Source of the DNA: Neodidymelliopsis sp. IMI 364377
Taxonomy: Eukaryota > Ascomycota > Dothideomycetes > Pleosporales > Didymellaceae
Assembly (NCBI GenBank): GCA_027946375.1
Contig: JAPEUT010000126.1
Coordinates: 1-64,000 of the forward strand
Reading direction: 5' to 3'
DNA: 64,000 nucleotides
Shown here: piece by piece, positions 1 to 12,463 of the stretch
Layout of the letters: every line of letters starts with the position of its first letter
How positions within the stretch are numbered: the first letter of the stretch is position 1
The notes under the pieces: model-generated
The model's database searches: none
Told to the model about the DNA's origin: nothing
Seen by the model: the letters and a program-made list of their open reading frames with translations, nothing else
Made by a program: the position numbers and the translations under genes

Positions 1-395
1 CTCCTCCCCTCCCCGCTCCCATCCACCACTCGCTCATTCCCCAGCCGCCCTGCCACGCGATGCCACATGCATGCATCATCCACCCTCTCACCCTCCACGC
101 CTTTGCCAAATGCACTACCTACCACGATATACTCTACCCACTAGCTGCATGCCCCACAGCACAATGAGTCTCTGCTTGCAGCCGACTGGCCAACCAGCCC
201 ATGCAGCCGTTCGTTCCCGCCTCCATCTAACCTTCTTTCCTTCCCTTCCCGTCTGTCTAACAAAGAAACCATCTCATCTACCTAATAATGTAATGTGATG
301 TGATTACATCTCAACGTGCTCTAGTCTCCTGTGGGTAGTCTAGCATCAACAGCTCTAGCTAGTAGTTGTTGGAATTGAACGCGTAATGCTCCCCG

Positions 396-430
396 CACTA
401 CACTACACTACCTACACTACACTACACTAC
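396..430. repeat. short (CACTA)n-type tandem repeat
   Basis: An imperfect run of a five-base CACTA/CTACA unit, interrupted once by an extra CT. It is followed by a CATCTC/CATCTT-rich stretch up to about 478. It is a simple-sequence repeat in non-coding DNA. Confidence 0.8.
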
Positions 431-576
431 ATTTAGTCTCCATCTACGTCTCCATCTCCATCTTCATCTTCATCCTGATTGGAGTAGTCTACACACATGA
501 ACAGCATCTCTCAACTTGCCATTGTTGAATCGAGCAGAAGAATGCCCCTCCCCCTCCAGTACCCACACACTTACAT

Positions 577-606
577 ATCCACATCCACATCCACATCCAC
601 ATCCAC
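577..606. repeat. (ATCCAC)5 microsatellite
   Basis: Five perfect tandem copies of a six-base unit in non-coding DNA. The unit is telomere-like in base composition, but it is not the fungal telomere repeat TTAGGG. Confidence 0.85.
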
Positions 607-1017
607 TCAACCCAACCCAACCCGACCCATATTTACACACAGACCCAGAACACAAAACACAAAAATAGATTACCAAAAAAAAAAATGGCCCCCACAATTC
701 CTCGTTCCATGTACATCAACAAAATGACGATCCAATTTCTCCTTTTTGACGACACGACAATGTCATACAAAACTCTGCAATCATCATCATGGTTGGGCTC
801 GTATATTTAGAAGAAAGAAAGAAAAGAAAAAAAAGTCGAAGTTTTACTATTTTTTAATCTCCGAGGTACGAGGTCTATGATAACCAAAGTCATTGGATGA
901 TTTCTACACCACAGTAAGTAGAGTGGGTAAGTAACTAGGAAGGTGGGTAGGTACACTCTACTCTTCTCCAACCCCCAATACAAATACCCAAAAACAAAAG
1001 TCAAAGAGAGAACTCAT

Positions 1018-3945
1018 CTACCCACTCATACATCCCAACCCATATACACCCCCATCAAACAACACAGCCTCATCTCCCATAACAACATCCCTACCCCCAT
1101 CAACCACATCATAAACTGCCTGCACCAGCCCGCTACCGTCGATATACTGTTTCCTCCGAACCAGCGCATCAACAAAATTACGCAGTCGCCAAGTCCTGCA
1201 CTGCGCCGTGTAGGTAAAAGCCCAGATCAAGAGATCCGGGCGTGTTTGGATGGCGACTTCGCAGATACTGGATAGCTTGCCTATGACGGCGCCGGACACG
1301 TGAAGAGGCCATATGTGACTATTAGTCCCGCCGTTGCTACGATGAGTCGAGTCCAATTCGTCCCACCAGTTGAGCCAGTGGTCTGGGTGTCGACCCTCGG
1401 CGGAGAAAGGAGGGTGAGAGTAGATGTCTGTACTTTCCGCTGCTTGCTCTAGGCGCGAGAGGTCGAGCACGTTGGGTGGTATGCTGTACAAGACAATGGT
1501 GTCATCATAAACCACTACGACTCGCGCGCCGGAAGACATGTCGGCTGCTGCCGTGTACAGTCGCGGGACACCCTTCTCTTCAGGAGGACTGAAGATGATT
1601 TTGCACAGCAACTTCGTGGGACCTCCCAGCGGTGCGTCACACCCCAATGTCAATCGGTCGTCCACCGGGTTGACGAACAAAACGTGGTGGCCGTCGCTCA
1701 ACGGAATCGCATGGTAGTGTTCGCAGCTTCTCGTATCCCGAGAGCGCGACTCGAACCCTAGCGATCCCCAGAAAGAGCTCATGGTCTCGTGGCTGAAAAG
1801 CTTGCGGCCAATAGCTGGCCGATGGTCGGGATGTGCTGCACTTGAGATAAGACGCAGCTTCTTGGCCGACTCGAAACCAGGACGTGGTGATAGAAAGTAC
1901 AGGTGGTCGCTTGGTGAAGTGAGTGGAAACCACCGGCTCAAACTCTGACCTGTCAATGCGTCGATCCAATGCAGTTCTATTCCTGCAGAGCATCCAAACG
2001 CAACACATCGACGTTGAGGACATATGGACACATTCCGGGGGGGATCATCTTCAGAGCAGAGGCGGCGGTAGAAAGTCGAAGTACTACTTTCAATCGGAAT
2101 GTTGGGCACCGGCAGGGTTGTTTTCGAACTCGCCCTGAGGTTCTTCACTGGTCCTCGAAGGCTCAAGTTCCATGTCTGGTTGATCAAATTCCGGTCATGA
2201 GTAGCGGCATCATCTGTGTCCCAGAGACTGAAGCTTTGGTTATGTGATCGTACTTCCACCGCACTGAAAGTGTCCTCTTCGGGGTGCTGTGCGTACGGGA
2301 AACTGCGAAGTACTCTGGGTGAGGTATGTTCTGCGGAGTCTATTGCATCTTGTAGGTCGCTAGTTTCGCCAGTGGATGCCGATGATTGAGTGCTCGTTCG
2401 AGGCGGATACCCATCGCCTTCCACACAAGTGTCAATTGTATCAGAGCCTGGCGACGAGCGACCATATTGAAGCTCGCATACCATACCCATTCTACCTTCC
2501 AGCAGAGCAGCGATAGCATCTCGGCCCACGGACGCATTCATGCTCATTGTAAGAACCCTTCTCGGACACACAACGCTGGTGAGTGGCTGCAGGAGGCCAT
2601 CGCTCAACCCGTAAACATAGATGAGAGTGTCCTTTGCAACCATGAGATACTTGCCGCATACACTCGATGTGAAGATGAGTCCACCGCTCGACCGCCCTTT
2701 CTGGGGAGCGTAGCCATGAGCAAGCTCTGACATGTCGACTTCAGTGCTTTCCGCAATCGCAGATCTTGAATCCACGCCGTTGCCCGTCCATCTAGAGGCC
2801 AACGCACATTGACGTGAGAGTTCCTGGCTCAAGGTCCATTCTTCATTGCTAGCGGTGGTCGAATGACTTTGCGTAGCCTCCTTGTCTTTAGCCCTCAGCC
2901 ACCCTCCCCGGCTCAGCATTACGACAAGCAGACCCTTGTTCAGACTTGCCATCATCCAACCCCGACAAGTTCGCCGAGCAGCGTTGTAGTCTTTGGGGCC
3001 AAGATTGCTGTAGATACTTAGCAGTATCTCGGTGGGTAATCTGCTGGATGCTGGACGTGCAGGTGGTACAATAGCGCTGACGGCGTTGTACCATGATCGA
3101 CAAGTCAGTCTGATGTTCTTCCAGGTTTTGATATCTACGAATCGTACAACAATTGATGCAACGATCGGGAATTGGAACAGGTTGTTTCTCGAGAGCGAAC
3201 TGTTAGACCAGGTGTCTTTCGATCGAAATGCGGAGCTGGAGTCTAGTAGTGCCGTCTCATCGTTCAGCATAGGATCTCCCACTTCTTCAACTGGTGTGTT
3301 GACTCCCAGGAGGACGTCAGACATGCTTCGAACCACGCCTTGACCAACGACAGGCTCCAACAACTCGTCCTCGACACTGACATTGTCAACCATGGAAAAG
3401 GACTCCGAACGTATCCGACGAAACACATGTGTTTCACCAAGAGAACCTGCAAGACTCGGGAGTTTTGAGGTCGAGTTGTTCAAAGACCCCGCAGACTGAA
3501 GGCTGGGTCCGCTGAATAAGAAAGCACCAGGGGAGACCAGATCAAAACTTGGGACCGAGCCGTAGACAGAGGACCCTGGCCTTGAACCGAAGCTTGATGC
3601 CCTTGACCGTGCCTGCGGACTGATACTGTGTGTCTCTTGGCATGAGGTGTTCCCAAAGAACGAGCTGATGACTTTATGAAATGCGCCCCTGGGTTTCGAC
3701 TGTCGCCTGTACAACAAGGCACTCCTGTAATGCTCCGGCTTGGAAATACGCGGTGTACCTGCTCGGCTGTGAGGTGGAGGACGACGTGAGGAGCGAGGGA
3801 AAACGTGACGAAGAACCTCTGAGCGTCTTGTTGTTGAGAATTCGTGGTCTCCGTTTTGAAGAGGCATTGATTGTTCCGTCACTTGTTCTTGGTTTGTATC
3901 GACCCGTGAAGAAGTTTCGGCGATCGGTTCTGACCTATACGACAT
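1018..3945 (-). CDS. F-box domain protein, 975 aa
   Basis: A single uninterrupted frame of 975 residues. The N-terminal ~240 residues are Ser/Arg/Pro-rich and probably disordered. Two F-box-like segments follow. The first is at about residues 259-290 (FPIVASIVVRF...TCRSWYNAV). The second and better one is at 302-335 (LPTEILLSIYSNLGP...ARRTCRGW). The remaining ~600 residues are beta-rich in character and could be a degenerate WD40-like propeller, but I see no clean WD repeats. F-box proteins generally link substrates to SCF ubiquitin ligases through Skp1. The substrate here is unknown. The start ATG at 3945 follows a stop-rich leader. The gene lies 525 bp downstream of the Csc1-like gene on the same strand. 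The F-box call is fairly sure and the C-terminal fold is a guess. Confidence 0.82.
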   Translation of the reverse strand: MSYRSEPIAETSSRVDTNQEQVTEQSMPLQNGDHEFSTTRRSEVLRHVFPRSSRRPPPHSRAGTPRISKPEHYRSALLYRRQSKPRGAFHKVISSFFGNTSCQETHSISPQARSRASSFGSRPGSSVYGSVPSFDLVSPGAFLFSGPSLQSAGSLNNSTSKLPSLAGSLGETHVFRRIRSESFSMVDNVSVEDELLEPVVGQGVVRSMSDVLLGVNTPVEEVGDPMLNDETALLDSSSAFRSKDTWSNSSLSRNNLFQFPIVASIVVRFVDIKTWKNIRLTCRSWYNAVSAIVPPARPASSRLPTEILLSIYSNLGPKDYNAARRTCRGWMMASLNKGLLVVMLSRGGWLRAKDKEATQSHSTTASNEEWTLSQELSRQCALASRWTGNGVDSRSAIAESTEVDMSELAHGYAPQKGRSSGGLIFTSSVCGKYLMVAKDTLIYVYGLSDGLLQPLTSVVCPRRVLTMSMNASVGRDAIAALLEGRMGMVCELQYGRSSPGSDTIDTCVEGDGYPPRTSTQSSASTGETSDLQDAIDSAEHTSPRVLRSFPYAQHPEEDTFSAVEVRSHNQSFSLWDTDDAATHDRNLINQTWNLSLRGPVKNLRASSKTTLPVPNIPIESSTSTFYRRLCSEDDPPRNVSICPQRRCVAFGCSAGIELHWIDALTGQSLSRWFPLTSPSDHLYFLSPRPGFESAKKLRLISSAAHPDHRPAIGRKLFSHETMSSFWGSLGFESRSRDTRSCEHYHAIPLSDGHHVLFVNPVDDRLTLGCDAPLGGPTKLLCKIIFSPPEEKGVPRLYTAAADMSSGARVVVVYDDTIVLYSIPPNVLDLSRLEQAAESTDIYSHPPFSAEGRHPDHWLNWWDELDSTHRSNGGTNSHIWPLHVSGAVIGKLSSICEVAIQTRPDLLIWAFTYTAQCRTWRLRNFVDALVRRKQYIDGSGLVQAVYDVVDGGRDVVMGDEAVLFDGGVYGLGCMSG

Positions 3946-4470
3946 CTGTCTGGGATTGACGGAGAGCTTGTGCGTGCTCGATGGCTCTTTGGAGATCGTG
4001 GTATGACAATGGTCGAGACCGGCGATTGAGAGAGTAGGTTCAGATCTGTTCCCAGCAACTCCTCTTGAGAGGTAGATCTGGGAAGACGTCGTAGCTGCAC
4101 CCCCAGTGGGAGGCTATATTTTACTGCCGCCGACGTGGTACGTTCGTATGTTTAGTAATAGGTACAAGGCATAGCACTGTTGACTTCTAGGTAGACGGCG
4201 AGTAGGAATAGAGAACGAAATGAACACGTGTGCGGCGTCAGCACAATCGCAGATAAAAATGCTAGACGCAAGCCGTGGAGTGGAAATAAGCTTAGTCAAA
4301 GGAAGTGAAGCACTGGATTGCGATTCGCCAAGGGTATCAATACGTTTAGAAGGAGACAACGCCACAAACGTATGCGGTAGGAAAGGACTATATACTGTCT
4401 GCGATGCAGGAAGGCGCTATGCAAGTAAAGATAGAACAGTATTTAACAGGTGCGACTGGTCAACCTGCAT
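3946..4470. other. intergenic spacer, probable F-box gene promoter
   Basis: This lies between the end of the Csc1-like gene and the start of the F-box gene, both on the minus strand. It should hold the terminator of the first and the promoter of the second. I see no gene or distinctive element. Confidence 0.55.
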
Positions 4471-7247
4471 TTAAACTCCACCATTCGTGTTGTGCGGAGT
4501 CGATCCATTGGATCCATTCGCGGATCTTGCATCCTTGTTGGCGAGCCAGACTTCGTTCAGACTATGATGGTTGTCAGTATTGGCAGATAGAGTGCATCGA
4601 CAGACTTACGGCATCACCAGACTTGGAATCTCGAACTTCAAACCGCTCTCCCTCGCTTCATCGAGCGTGAGGCGTCCTGCTGGCCTTCTGCGACCATCAT
4701 GCTCGGCGTGTACGGCTTCTTCCTGGACGTCGCGCCCGAGATCAGATCGCTCAGGGTCTCGCAAACTTCGTAGAGCAATGAACTTCATCAATGGTCGATA
4801 GGTTCGCGCGTACACGAACAAAAACCAGACTGTGCCGATTGCCAACGGTGCCACCAAAATGGCACGCTTGAACGCTTTCTTCAACGCTAGTTGTCCAGCG
4901 ACGGTAGCCTGGAACAGTACAACGCCGATGATAACACGGTCGCACATCATTGTCCAGCCCCTGCCTGTGGAATGTTGGCGATGCTCCATTGCATACAACA
5001 ACTGGTACTTGTGGACAAAATGGCCAATAGCGAAGTACGCCAGACCGGTAAGCAAAACCTGCCAGGAATCTCTCAAGACACTGTAGACCACACAGATAAT
5101 GAATATGAGTATGGTCTGCGGCAGAAAGAAACCATAGCTGAAGACGGGGGGTTGCACAAGCTCCGCATAATCTAGAGCATTGTCAGCATTGCACTCATCT
5201 TCGAGGATCTGCACTGACCTCGAGGTGTCTTCGCTCCAATGAGATAGATAGGGTAAAGCGAAAGAGCACCGAACTCCAGAAGACGGAAAGGAAACAACCC
5301 AAACGCCTGCAGGAGGATGAAGTTCGTGTAGAAGCCAAGCAAATTCGCGAGAGAGTTTGCCAAGGCGTATGCGATCTCAGTGGCGCTTGTCAGCTTCTCC
5401 CCAAACTTGGTCAATAAATCCACAAAGTTGGACGCAGTTCCGAGAATCGTGAAAAGGATGAAGAAGTTGAAGAAGGTGAAGAAGAAGTTCTTCGATATGA
5501 CCGAGAGCTCAACATCGCCCTGAGATATCATGCCCTGCTTATTTGCCAACCCTAAAGAACGTCAGTGGTGCTAAAAGTGCTGCATGACATGACTTACAAT
5601 CATAGAGAAACGGTACCAACACATTCAGTAGCGTCAAAGAGAGCGTCGGCAGTTGTGTATTGACAAGGAATCGTAGAAATTCGTGTCGATTGAGTTCTGC
5701 AGCTAGGCGTGGGAAGACCTCGTTGATCGAACAAATGTTCAAGGCACCGGCAATTGGAACGAGAAGGACGGTCCAAAAGATGCTCAAAACTCCAATGAAG
5801 AAAGTAATCATCCATGCCCGGAATATACGTTGGTTGCGCGAAAGGTATGTGTTGGGCCAAACAACGTCAGACGGAGCAGGACTGTTGTTCGCAAGGAGCT
5901 GGAGCGGCGATGGATCCAGAACTGCCTGAATTGCCATCTGCGCACTTGCTACACTGTCCATTGTCACAAAAGCCAGTGGGGTGGGTTCGAAATGTTTCTT
6001 CCGAAGGTCTCTAATTTCATCGTCCAATACACGAAGCTTCTCTTCGTAGTAGTCAATAGCATCGACGATTCGGTAACGCATCCTGAACGGGCCATACCAT
6101 ATCTTTGTCGTGGGCCGCTGACGTGCGTAGGAGGTCGAATAGCCAGGATCTCTATCGGCGTCGCTTAGGAGTCTGCTATCTTCGCGGTCGTCGGTATCAA
6201 CTCCTGGCGGAGCTGGTTGGATCACAGGCAAAGTTTCCAAACTGCGCTCGACTCTCCTGCTTCCCAAATGCACAGTCCAAGCTTCTTCTAGTTTCCTTAA
6301 AACGGTCTGTCTTTGCGTGATCTTGGTATCCAACTCTTTCCAGTTCCTACAGAGTGTCACACTCTCGACTTTCCCAATCCCGAGGTCCTCGATGAACTCT
6401 TTAATCTTGTCCTCAGAGCGGAGGTCAAGTGGTATACCGGACAGTCTGATGGTGCGATCGGTAATGGTGGTCTGGCTGCCCAGGTACTCCTGGCGTATGT
6501 CGATAATCCTCCTGGTTTCCGAAACAATCAGATACAGGATCAGTGCGGTGAACAGGTAAACGAAAACGAGGTACATCCAGAGATAGTCTGTATAGTACTC
6601 ATAGTCGTGCCCGCTGAATTCCATCCAAAGCGATTCCGAGCGCATTTCGAGCTGCTCGCCTTCCTTGTCACCGTCATGACCAAGGTAAGGCTTCTTTCCA
6701 ACCTTTTCCTGATGTGTGTCGTGTACAGGCTTAATGACGGCGAGTGCGAAGAAGACAGTGACGAGGAGAAACTTAATAGCCATCTTGAAGAAGGCCAGGT
6801 ACTGTTATGGGTCAGCACGTGCGCCAAACCCATTGATCATACCATATACCACGTAGGCATCAAGTCCAGCTGAAGCCAGCACTTGCTCGTCCGTAATCTT
6901 CCATAGTGGTACTATCCAGCCAAAGAAGCTATCCGGAAGCTCGGGAAGCGCGGTCGCGAGGTTGTTCTGCTTCTTGCGCGCAGCGTAGAGGCCCTTCCAT
7001 CGTGGTCGTAGAAACTATGTAATCCGGTCAGTGGCTGTCTTCGTACGGGAGAGCGCAATGATCCTACGCAGAAGACTAGAAATGCTCCCACGCCCAGCGT
7101 CAAAGAGATGTAAATCTGGAGTCGAACGTCGCGCGGGCGAGTGGTGCCCAGTATGTCGTCGCGATCACCACCGCAAGTATCGTTTCTATGATTTATCATC
7201 GCCGAATGGTGTATTTGGTAGCCATGCCAAAAGGTGTAGAGGAACAA
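4471..7247 (-). CDS. Csc1/Rsn1-type (OSCA/TMEM63) cation channel protein, six exons
   Basis: Integral membrane protein of the DUF221 family (yeast Csc1, Phm7, Rsn1), known as hyperosmolality- or mechanically-gated cation channels. Proposed exons: 7247-7068, 7014-6850, 6801-5598, 5551-5219, 5171-4610, 4561-4471. Introns are 46-53 bp and all GT-AG. The joined frame is about 844 aa. The N-terminal exons carry the family hallmark TRPRDVR before the first membrane helix, then LRPRWKGLYAARKK. A cytosolic PHM7-type domain is in exon 3. The conserved FLYDW at the exon 3/4 join and KTPRDYAEL at the exon 4/5 join confirm those splices. A multi-helix C-terminal channel domain and a hydrophilic tail follow. 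The exact start is uncertain: ATG at 7247 or 7199 are both in frame, and an extra upstream exon is possible. Confidence 0.88.
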
Positions 7248-9781
7248 AGGTCGCGGCGATTGTAAAGGCGCGTGCTCAGGGTGGCCCGGCGGTGAGCGTC
7301 ATCACGCATACGCGACTCAATGGGCTAGACTCGACGCTTTGACTACATTCTGCTTCATGCCATCTCAGCCTATCAGTACTCGCTCTGCGCAAAACATTGC
7401 AAACTACTGTCTCGCTTTCCGGTCTGCTCGTAGATGGTGAAAAATAGCGGCGACGTTAGTACTTTGTACTGTCTGATGCTGTCGCGGCGGTGAGATTTGG
7501 CTGCCCTACTAATCACTCTGTCGTATTGTAGGAAACGTGTGGTCAGTCCATAGCCTGTGACGGTCAAACGGACCATACACGAGAGCTATACTTGATTTTA
7601 AAGGTCTTCAAAAGAATGCAGTACGTGTGTGTGGTAGGGTTGCTGTTAGAGTTCTCTTAAGGGCCTCCAGGCTTCAGGTGAGCTGCAAAGACAAAGGATT
7701 GTCTTGATGAATGAATGCTGACCGTAGCGACGCGTCGGTGAACAAAAAAAAAGCCTCATCAAGTGTGGAGAGCCTACCATGGCACAAGCTGGCGGTCTGA
7801 AGCCGCGAATTGTAAGAGACAAGCAAAAGCGTATGATGCACAGTGTATGTTGAGACATCATCGCGCAATGCGTCTTTCAATCGTCATGCTGTGTGTCTCA
7901 ACGGTGTTGGTCTACGCCAGTTTCCTCCCTGGCCAGGGGCAATAGAGACAGGGCACACTAAGACCTCAAAGGGACAGCATAGACAGATCCACGCGTGGTC
8001 GATGTTCGGTTCGTGTTTCCGCGATTAGACAGATGTTCAGGGCGCCCGCAAAAGAAGCGTTATCGTGGGGTGCAAGCAATGATAGATTTTGTGCACGGCA
8101 ATACGGCACAAGCTGCAGGTCAGCCCACCTGCAGGACAAATCAGCGTTGAAAGCGCACCGGCTAGTAGAATACGCAGATATGCCTAGGCCAAGAATGCTT
8201 TGAGGAAGTCTGATCTCCATCGCGGAAGCGCTGCCCGGATCTGCAGTCACTACAAAACGCGCTCCTCCTTTGGGGCGAACACCTGATCTGTGTTGGAATG
8301 CACTGAACCCCCACTTCACAGAGACGCACTAGCGTCGAAAACAAGCATTGGAGGCCTCCTCGGCGCGAAGCTTAGCCCGCGTGACGGGTTCGAGAACGCA
8401 TGGGATGTTTGATTGACGGGCTTGCATAGGACACGCAACATTGGTTTCGAGAGTCGGGCCCTTTTGTCGGTTTGACACGGGCTGCAGGCCGTAGTGCGAC
8501 CACGGACGTCCAGCGCCAGGGAGCGACACGACGCTGCATGTACGTGGCAGAGGTCAGTGTGCAATTGTTTGAAGCAACGCCCGGACATGCAACGCAGCGG
8601 GGCCAGAAGGAGTAAATGGCTCGTTTTGAGCACCCTCTCGACGCAAATCCGCTCGCCGAAGCTGTGTACTGGAGCCGTGACCGCAGCGCTGTCACTGGCT
8701 GGTGGCGGTCGTCGTCTGCTTTACCGCACTTGTGCAGCGCGTAACAGCGCACATCCCAGACGCCTTGCCCGTTCCGCAAGGCATGAATTGGGATTGGGGC
8801 ACGGTGCGTCTCTAGGGCAGCTGTTGAAGATCAATAACGACCACCCTGCTCCGTCATTCTTCCTTCTCAAATCGCACTCAACGTGAGACAGACTCTCTCT
8901 CCCCATCTCTGCCTAATAGCGCAACCAGACGCCATTAGCTGGCCCTGTACACAGTATCGACGGCTACCCCAGACTTCGTATTCCAAGTGCGTCTGATCTG
9001 CGCTGGACCAGACCTCCCAAGACCCTGTGTTCCGCAGCGTGCATCGCCTTGGCACCAAGATTGATGCGGCTCTTGGACAGCCTTGATCCTCTCTACCGAC
9101 GTCCAGTGGTACGTAAATAACCACCCGCGATCCAAGTCTCGAAGCCTCTAGCTGTCGGTGCGATTTTCTCGGCATGGTGTGGATGGCTTCTGGATCGGCT
9201 CTCGTCCCCTCCCACTAGTCGAGCATAGCCACTCCCGATCCTCCCCACATGAGACCAGCAACCTGCGAAGACGTCTTTGATTGCCACTACCGCGCTTGTA
9301 GCCATCCGCAATGCTGACTGCAAGCCTGCGCATTCCAGTTCCTGATCACCGTCGTCGCTGTGTCGCTCTCCACAGCCCTCCGTTGACCTGAGACAGCTGC
9401 GTGTCGGCCTCGACCCGTACCATCGCGCCCCTCGCAGCGCGCCCAACAACGCAGCACCCGCCCGCCCGCCTCCCTACGCCAGTCTGCGCAATCGCATCGC
9501 TATATCTCGCCAAACACACCCACCTACGCCTGCAACGCTGCTCTCGACCGATAGATACGTGACGCTCTGCTCCCACGCGACCCTTGATCTCCGGTCTGTG
9601 CGCCCTCCCAACGCCGGCCTCTTGACCTGCTCGAGCTGCTCCCAGGCTCGACGTGCGCGGTATCGCTGCGCATCCCCCTGCGCCCAACGCAGCCCGACGC
9701 CCACTGGATTGCGTGGGGCTTGTTGCCTTGCCAATACACATCGATTGCGGGTAGCCGCAGTATGTGCGCTTTGCAAGTAGC
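7248..9781. other. long intergenic region upstream of palF
   Basis: About 2.5 kb between the divergent Csc1-like gene and palF. No reading frame shows a recognisable domain, and I find no RNA gene. A perfect 8-bp inverted repeat with a 6-base loop lies at 8113-8134. The last ~400 bp before palF are C-rich, as in many filamentous-fungal 5' leaders. Confidence 0.55.
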
Positions 9782-12463
9782 ATGACTTCCAGCTCCAAGC
9801 GCGATTCCGTCTCCTCAAACGCCCCAGCACCCAGCAGATCGTTTCTGTCGCGACTCAAGTCGCCCCTGTCTTCCAAGTCGCGCAACTTCACCGACTTCTA
9901 CATCCAGTCTGATGACCCACATCGCCAGTACGTCCCGGGAGACATAGTCAGCGGCACCGTCATCATCAAGGTCATTAAGCCGCTGAGGATCACACATCTT
10001 GTCGTCTCGTTGCATGGATACGCGCAGGTCTTCAAGAACCCAAATGCCCCGGGAGATGCATACAAAAACTACTCGGCAACAGTTGGGTCAGGGAGAGGCA
10101 AGAAGCAGGGAAGCTACTTTGGCAATGGCTTCGTATCACTTTTTGAGGACGAGGTAGTCCTCTGCGGTGAGGGCAAGCTGGCAGAAGGCGTCTACCATTT
10201 CAACTTTGATCTCGAGTTTCCCTCCAAAGGCTTGCCAAGCAGCATTGACGTAAGTACAATTCACTGATCTGCTCACTAAGGATCCTGTCGCTGATCATCC
10301 TTCTAGTTCGAGCGTGGCACAGTCTGCTACATGCTGACCTCTACATTGACGAGGCCGACGACTATGTCGCCTACGGCAACTTGCGATACCAAGGTGTCTC
10401 TGAGAGATGTCATTGACGTTGCGCCAATTGCGGAGCCCAAACCTCGAGTTATTTCATTGGAGCCTATCTCGCGACGCACTCGCAACAAACCACCCAAAAT
10501 CAGACCAGATACTGCGAAAACCGAAAGCGTTCCTCCTACGCCCAATGGCACCGAAGTCTCGCGAACAGGTACACGCTCGGAACCACCAAACGGAACGCCC
10601 GAGGAGAGTGTCCATCCAAGAAGCCCATCGCCGAGTGAGACGAGTTTTGCAAGTCAAATGAGCAGCAGCGGCGCTTCGGGCACGGAGTATGGTATTCGTT
10701 CCGTCAACACAGTAACAGACGCAGGCGGCTCTATCGCAGCCAACGGCAGTCGACCGACAGTAAAAGGGAAAACCATCACAGCCACGATTGATGTTTTGAA
10801 AGGCGGCTTCCTCGGCGGCGATCAAATACCTATCAGAGTCACAGTCAACCACAACAAGCATGTGAGAAGCTTGAAGGGCATCATCGTCACGCTTTACCGC
10901 CAAGCAAGGGTGGACATGCATCCGGCACTACCCATCGCTACCAACAGCAAAAGTGACAGGACAAAGTCAGAAGATTATTATCCAAAATCTCGTACCGGTC
11001 TTGGAGGCCTGTCCTTGTCGTCTGCTGGGTCGAGTCATACCTTCCGTAAGGATTTGGGCCAATCTTTCGCACCGCTGTTTGTGGATCCGAGGACACTCAC
11101 CGCGGATATCAAGTGCTCGGTACGAGTACCCGACGATGTTTTTCCTACGATATCGAACGTACCAGGCGCTATGATATCATTCAAGTACTATGTCGAAGTT
11201 GTTGTGGACATCCAAGGGAAGCTCACAGGCCTGGATCGGATGGTCTCCAACGCCGGTGTTGTGACGGTGCCGACGTCAACGGCAAGCACTCCAGGTGGAC
11301 TGGGACTTGACGATGCCGCAGGCAATACATTCTCTACGTGGGGCGGCAACTTTGTCGACACAGATGGTATTCGTCGCGAGAAGGGCGTTGTTTCGTCATT
11401 GTTTGAAGTAATCGTTGGTACCAAGAACAGCGAAAGGAACGGCAAACGGAAACAGACACAAGGTCTGGCTCCCAGCGGCCAGAATGGCGTCCACGAGATC
11501 TCATACGAAGGCTATAACGACCCCAATACATCTGGCGATTATGACCAGTACGGCTACGAATACGATGAGAACGGTCATTATTACGACTATGGTTACGATC
11601 CCGCGTACTACGATGTTCCTGGATACAATGATCGCGGTCCCGGTGGCGGCCAGTCGTATCACGCTCCCCCAGTACTATCGGAACAGGAGCAAGGCTTGTC
11701 AGAGAAGGAGAGGTTGCGAAGAGCAGAAGCGCTCCTGCTACCATCACAGCCACCTGGTGCATCAGATGGCCCCTCAGCACCCGGGCCTGTCCAACACGGT
11801 ATACCAGCATCCGCACCAATACTACCAGAAGACGACGATCCCAACCCACCATACCTACCTGAAGCTTCATCGTCTTCATCAGCACCTCCACACCCCCCAC
11901 CACCATTCCGCACCGCAACCGACCCTTCGATGTCCTCCCGCACACACACCCTCCCGCCATCAATAAAACGCCGCGCCACCGGCCTGCCAGACGAACGACC
12001 ACGCACCCCTACCACCGGCTCATCCCTAATCATCAACGCAATCCAAACACCCTCCACCGCGCCTCCCACAGATGGAAACGAACCACACTCCAAACCCCTA
12101 CCTCCCCTCCCTCCCCAGTCCCCAGGCGCAGCACCAGATTACTTCCCTTCGTCCTCGCATGTCCAGCCCACAGACGATAAGCAGGAAATGCAGCGCCGGC
12201 GTCTAGAAATGGAGAGTAGCGCACCGCCACCTGCGCACGATGAAGAAGGAGAGAGTTCGCAGGGCCCGTCTGCACCGCCGCTTTCCAATGGTGTGCATGC
12301 GCTGCACCTTGCGCAAGGGCATTTGGCCCCGTCGGCGCCCATGTTGGATGAAGACGACGAAGGGTTAATCACGGCTATTACACCCGTGCGCAGTCGAGCA
12401 AATCCCATTGAGAGTGCGAGGGAGAGGCCCGTTAGTGAGGCGTTACCTGAGTATCAGCGGTGA
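9782..12463 (+). CDS. palF: pH-response arrestin-like protein PalF/Rim8
   Basis: Arrestin-related adaptor of the Pal/Rim ambient-pH pathway. In Aspergillus, PalF binds the plasma-membrane sensor PalH and is ubiquitylated at alkaline pH, which leads to PacC activation. Exons are 9782-10249 and 10307-12463, with a 57-bp GTAAGT...CTAG intron. The product is 874 aa, long for the family but with the same plan. The arrestin-N domain starts near residue 37 (FYIQSDDPHRQYVPGD), a very typical PalF opening. The arrestin-C domain starts around residue 305, with GGFLGGDQIPI at 322-332. An acidic Tyr/Gly/Asp-rich stretch follows, then a long Pro/Ser-rich tail ending LPEYQR. The start is the first true ATG; the frame upstream of it only opens with GTG. 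Membership is confident; the exact pathway role is inferred from the family. Confidence 0.92.

Larger units (their letters stand above)
1..1017. other. non-coding 3' flank of the F-box gene, with short tandem repeats
   Basis: I see no supported gene here. The stretch is pyrimidine-rich and carries two simple repeats, listed separately. It lies downstream of the minus-strand F-box gene and probably includes its 3' UTR. The short open frames are low-complexity and lack family motifs. Confidence 0.6.

Noticed and set aside
577..606. (ATCCAC)n as interstitial telomere sequence
   Set aside because: The unit does not match TTAGGG/CCCTAA or its common variants; it is an ordinary microsatellite.
8113..8134. 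Perfect inverted repeat CTGCAGGT/ACCTGCAG with a 6-base loop
   Set aside because: Short and isolated, far from any start codon; such repeats are expected by chance in a 64-kb window.
7248..9781. PacC-type GCCARG hexamers upstream of palF
   Set aside because: Three or so matches in 2.5 kb is about what chance predicts, and none is close to the gene.
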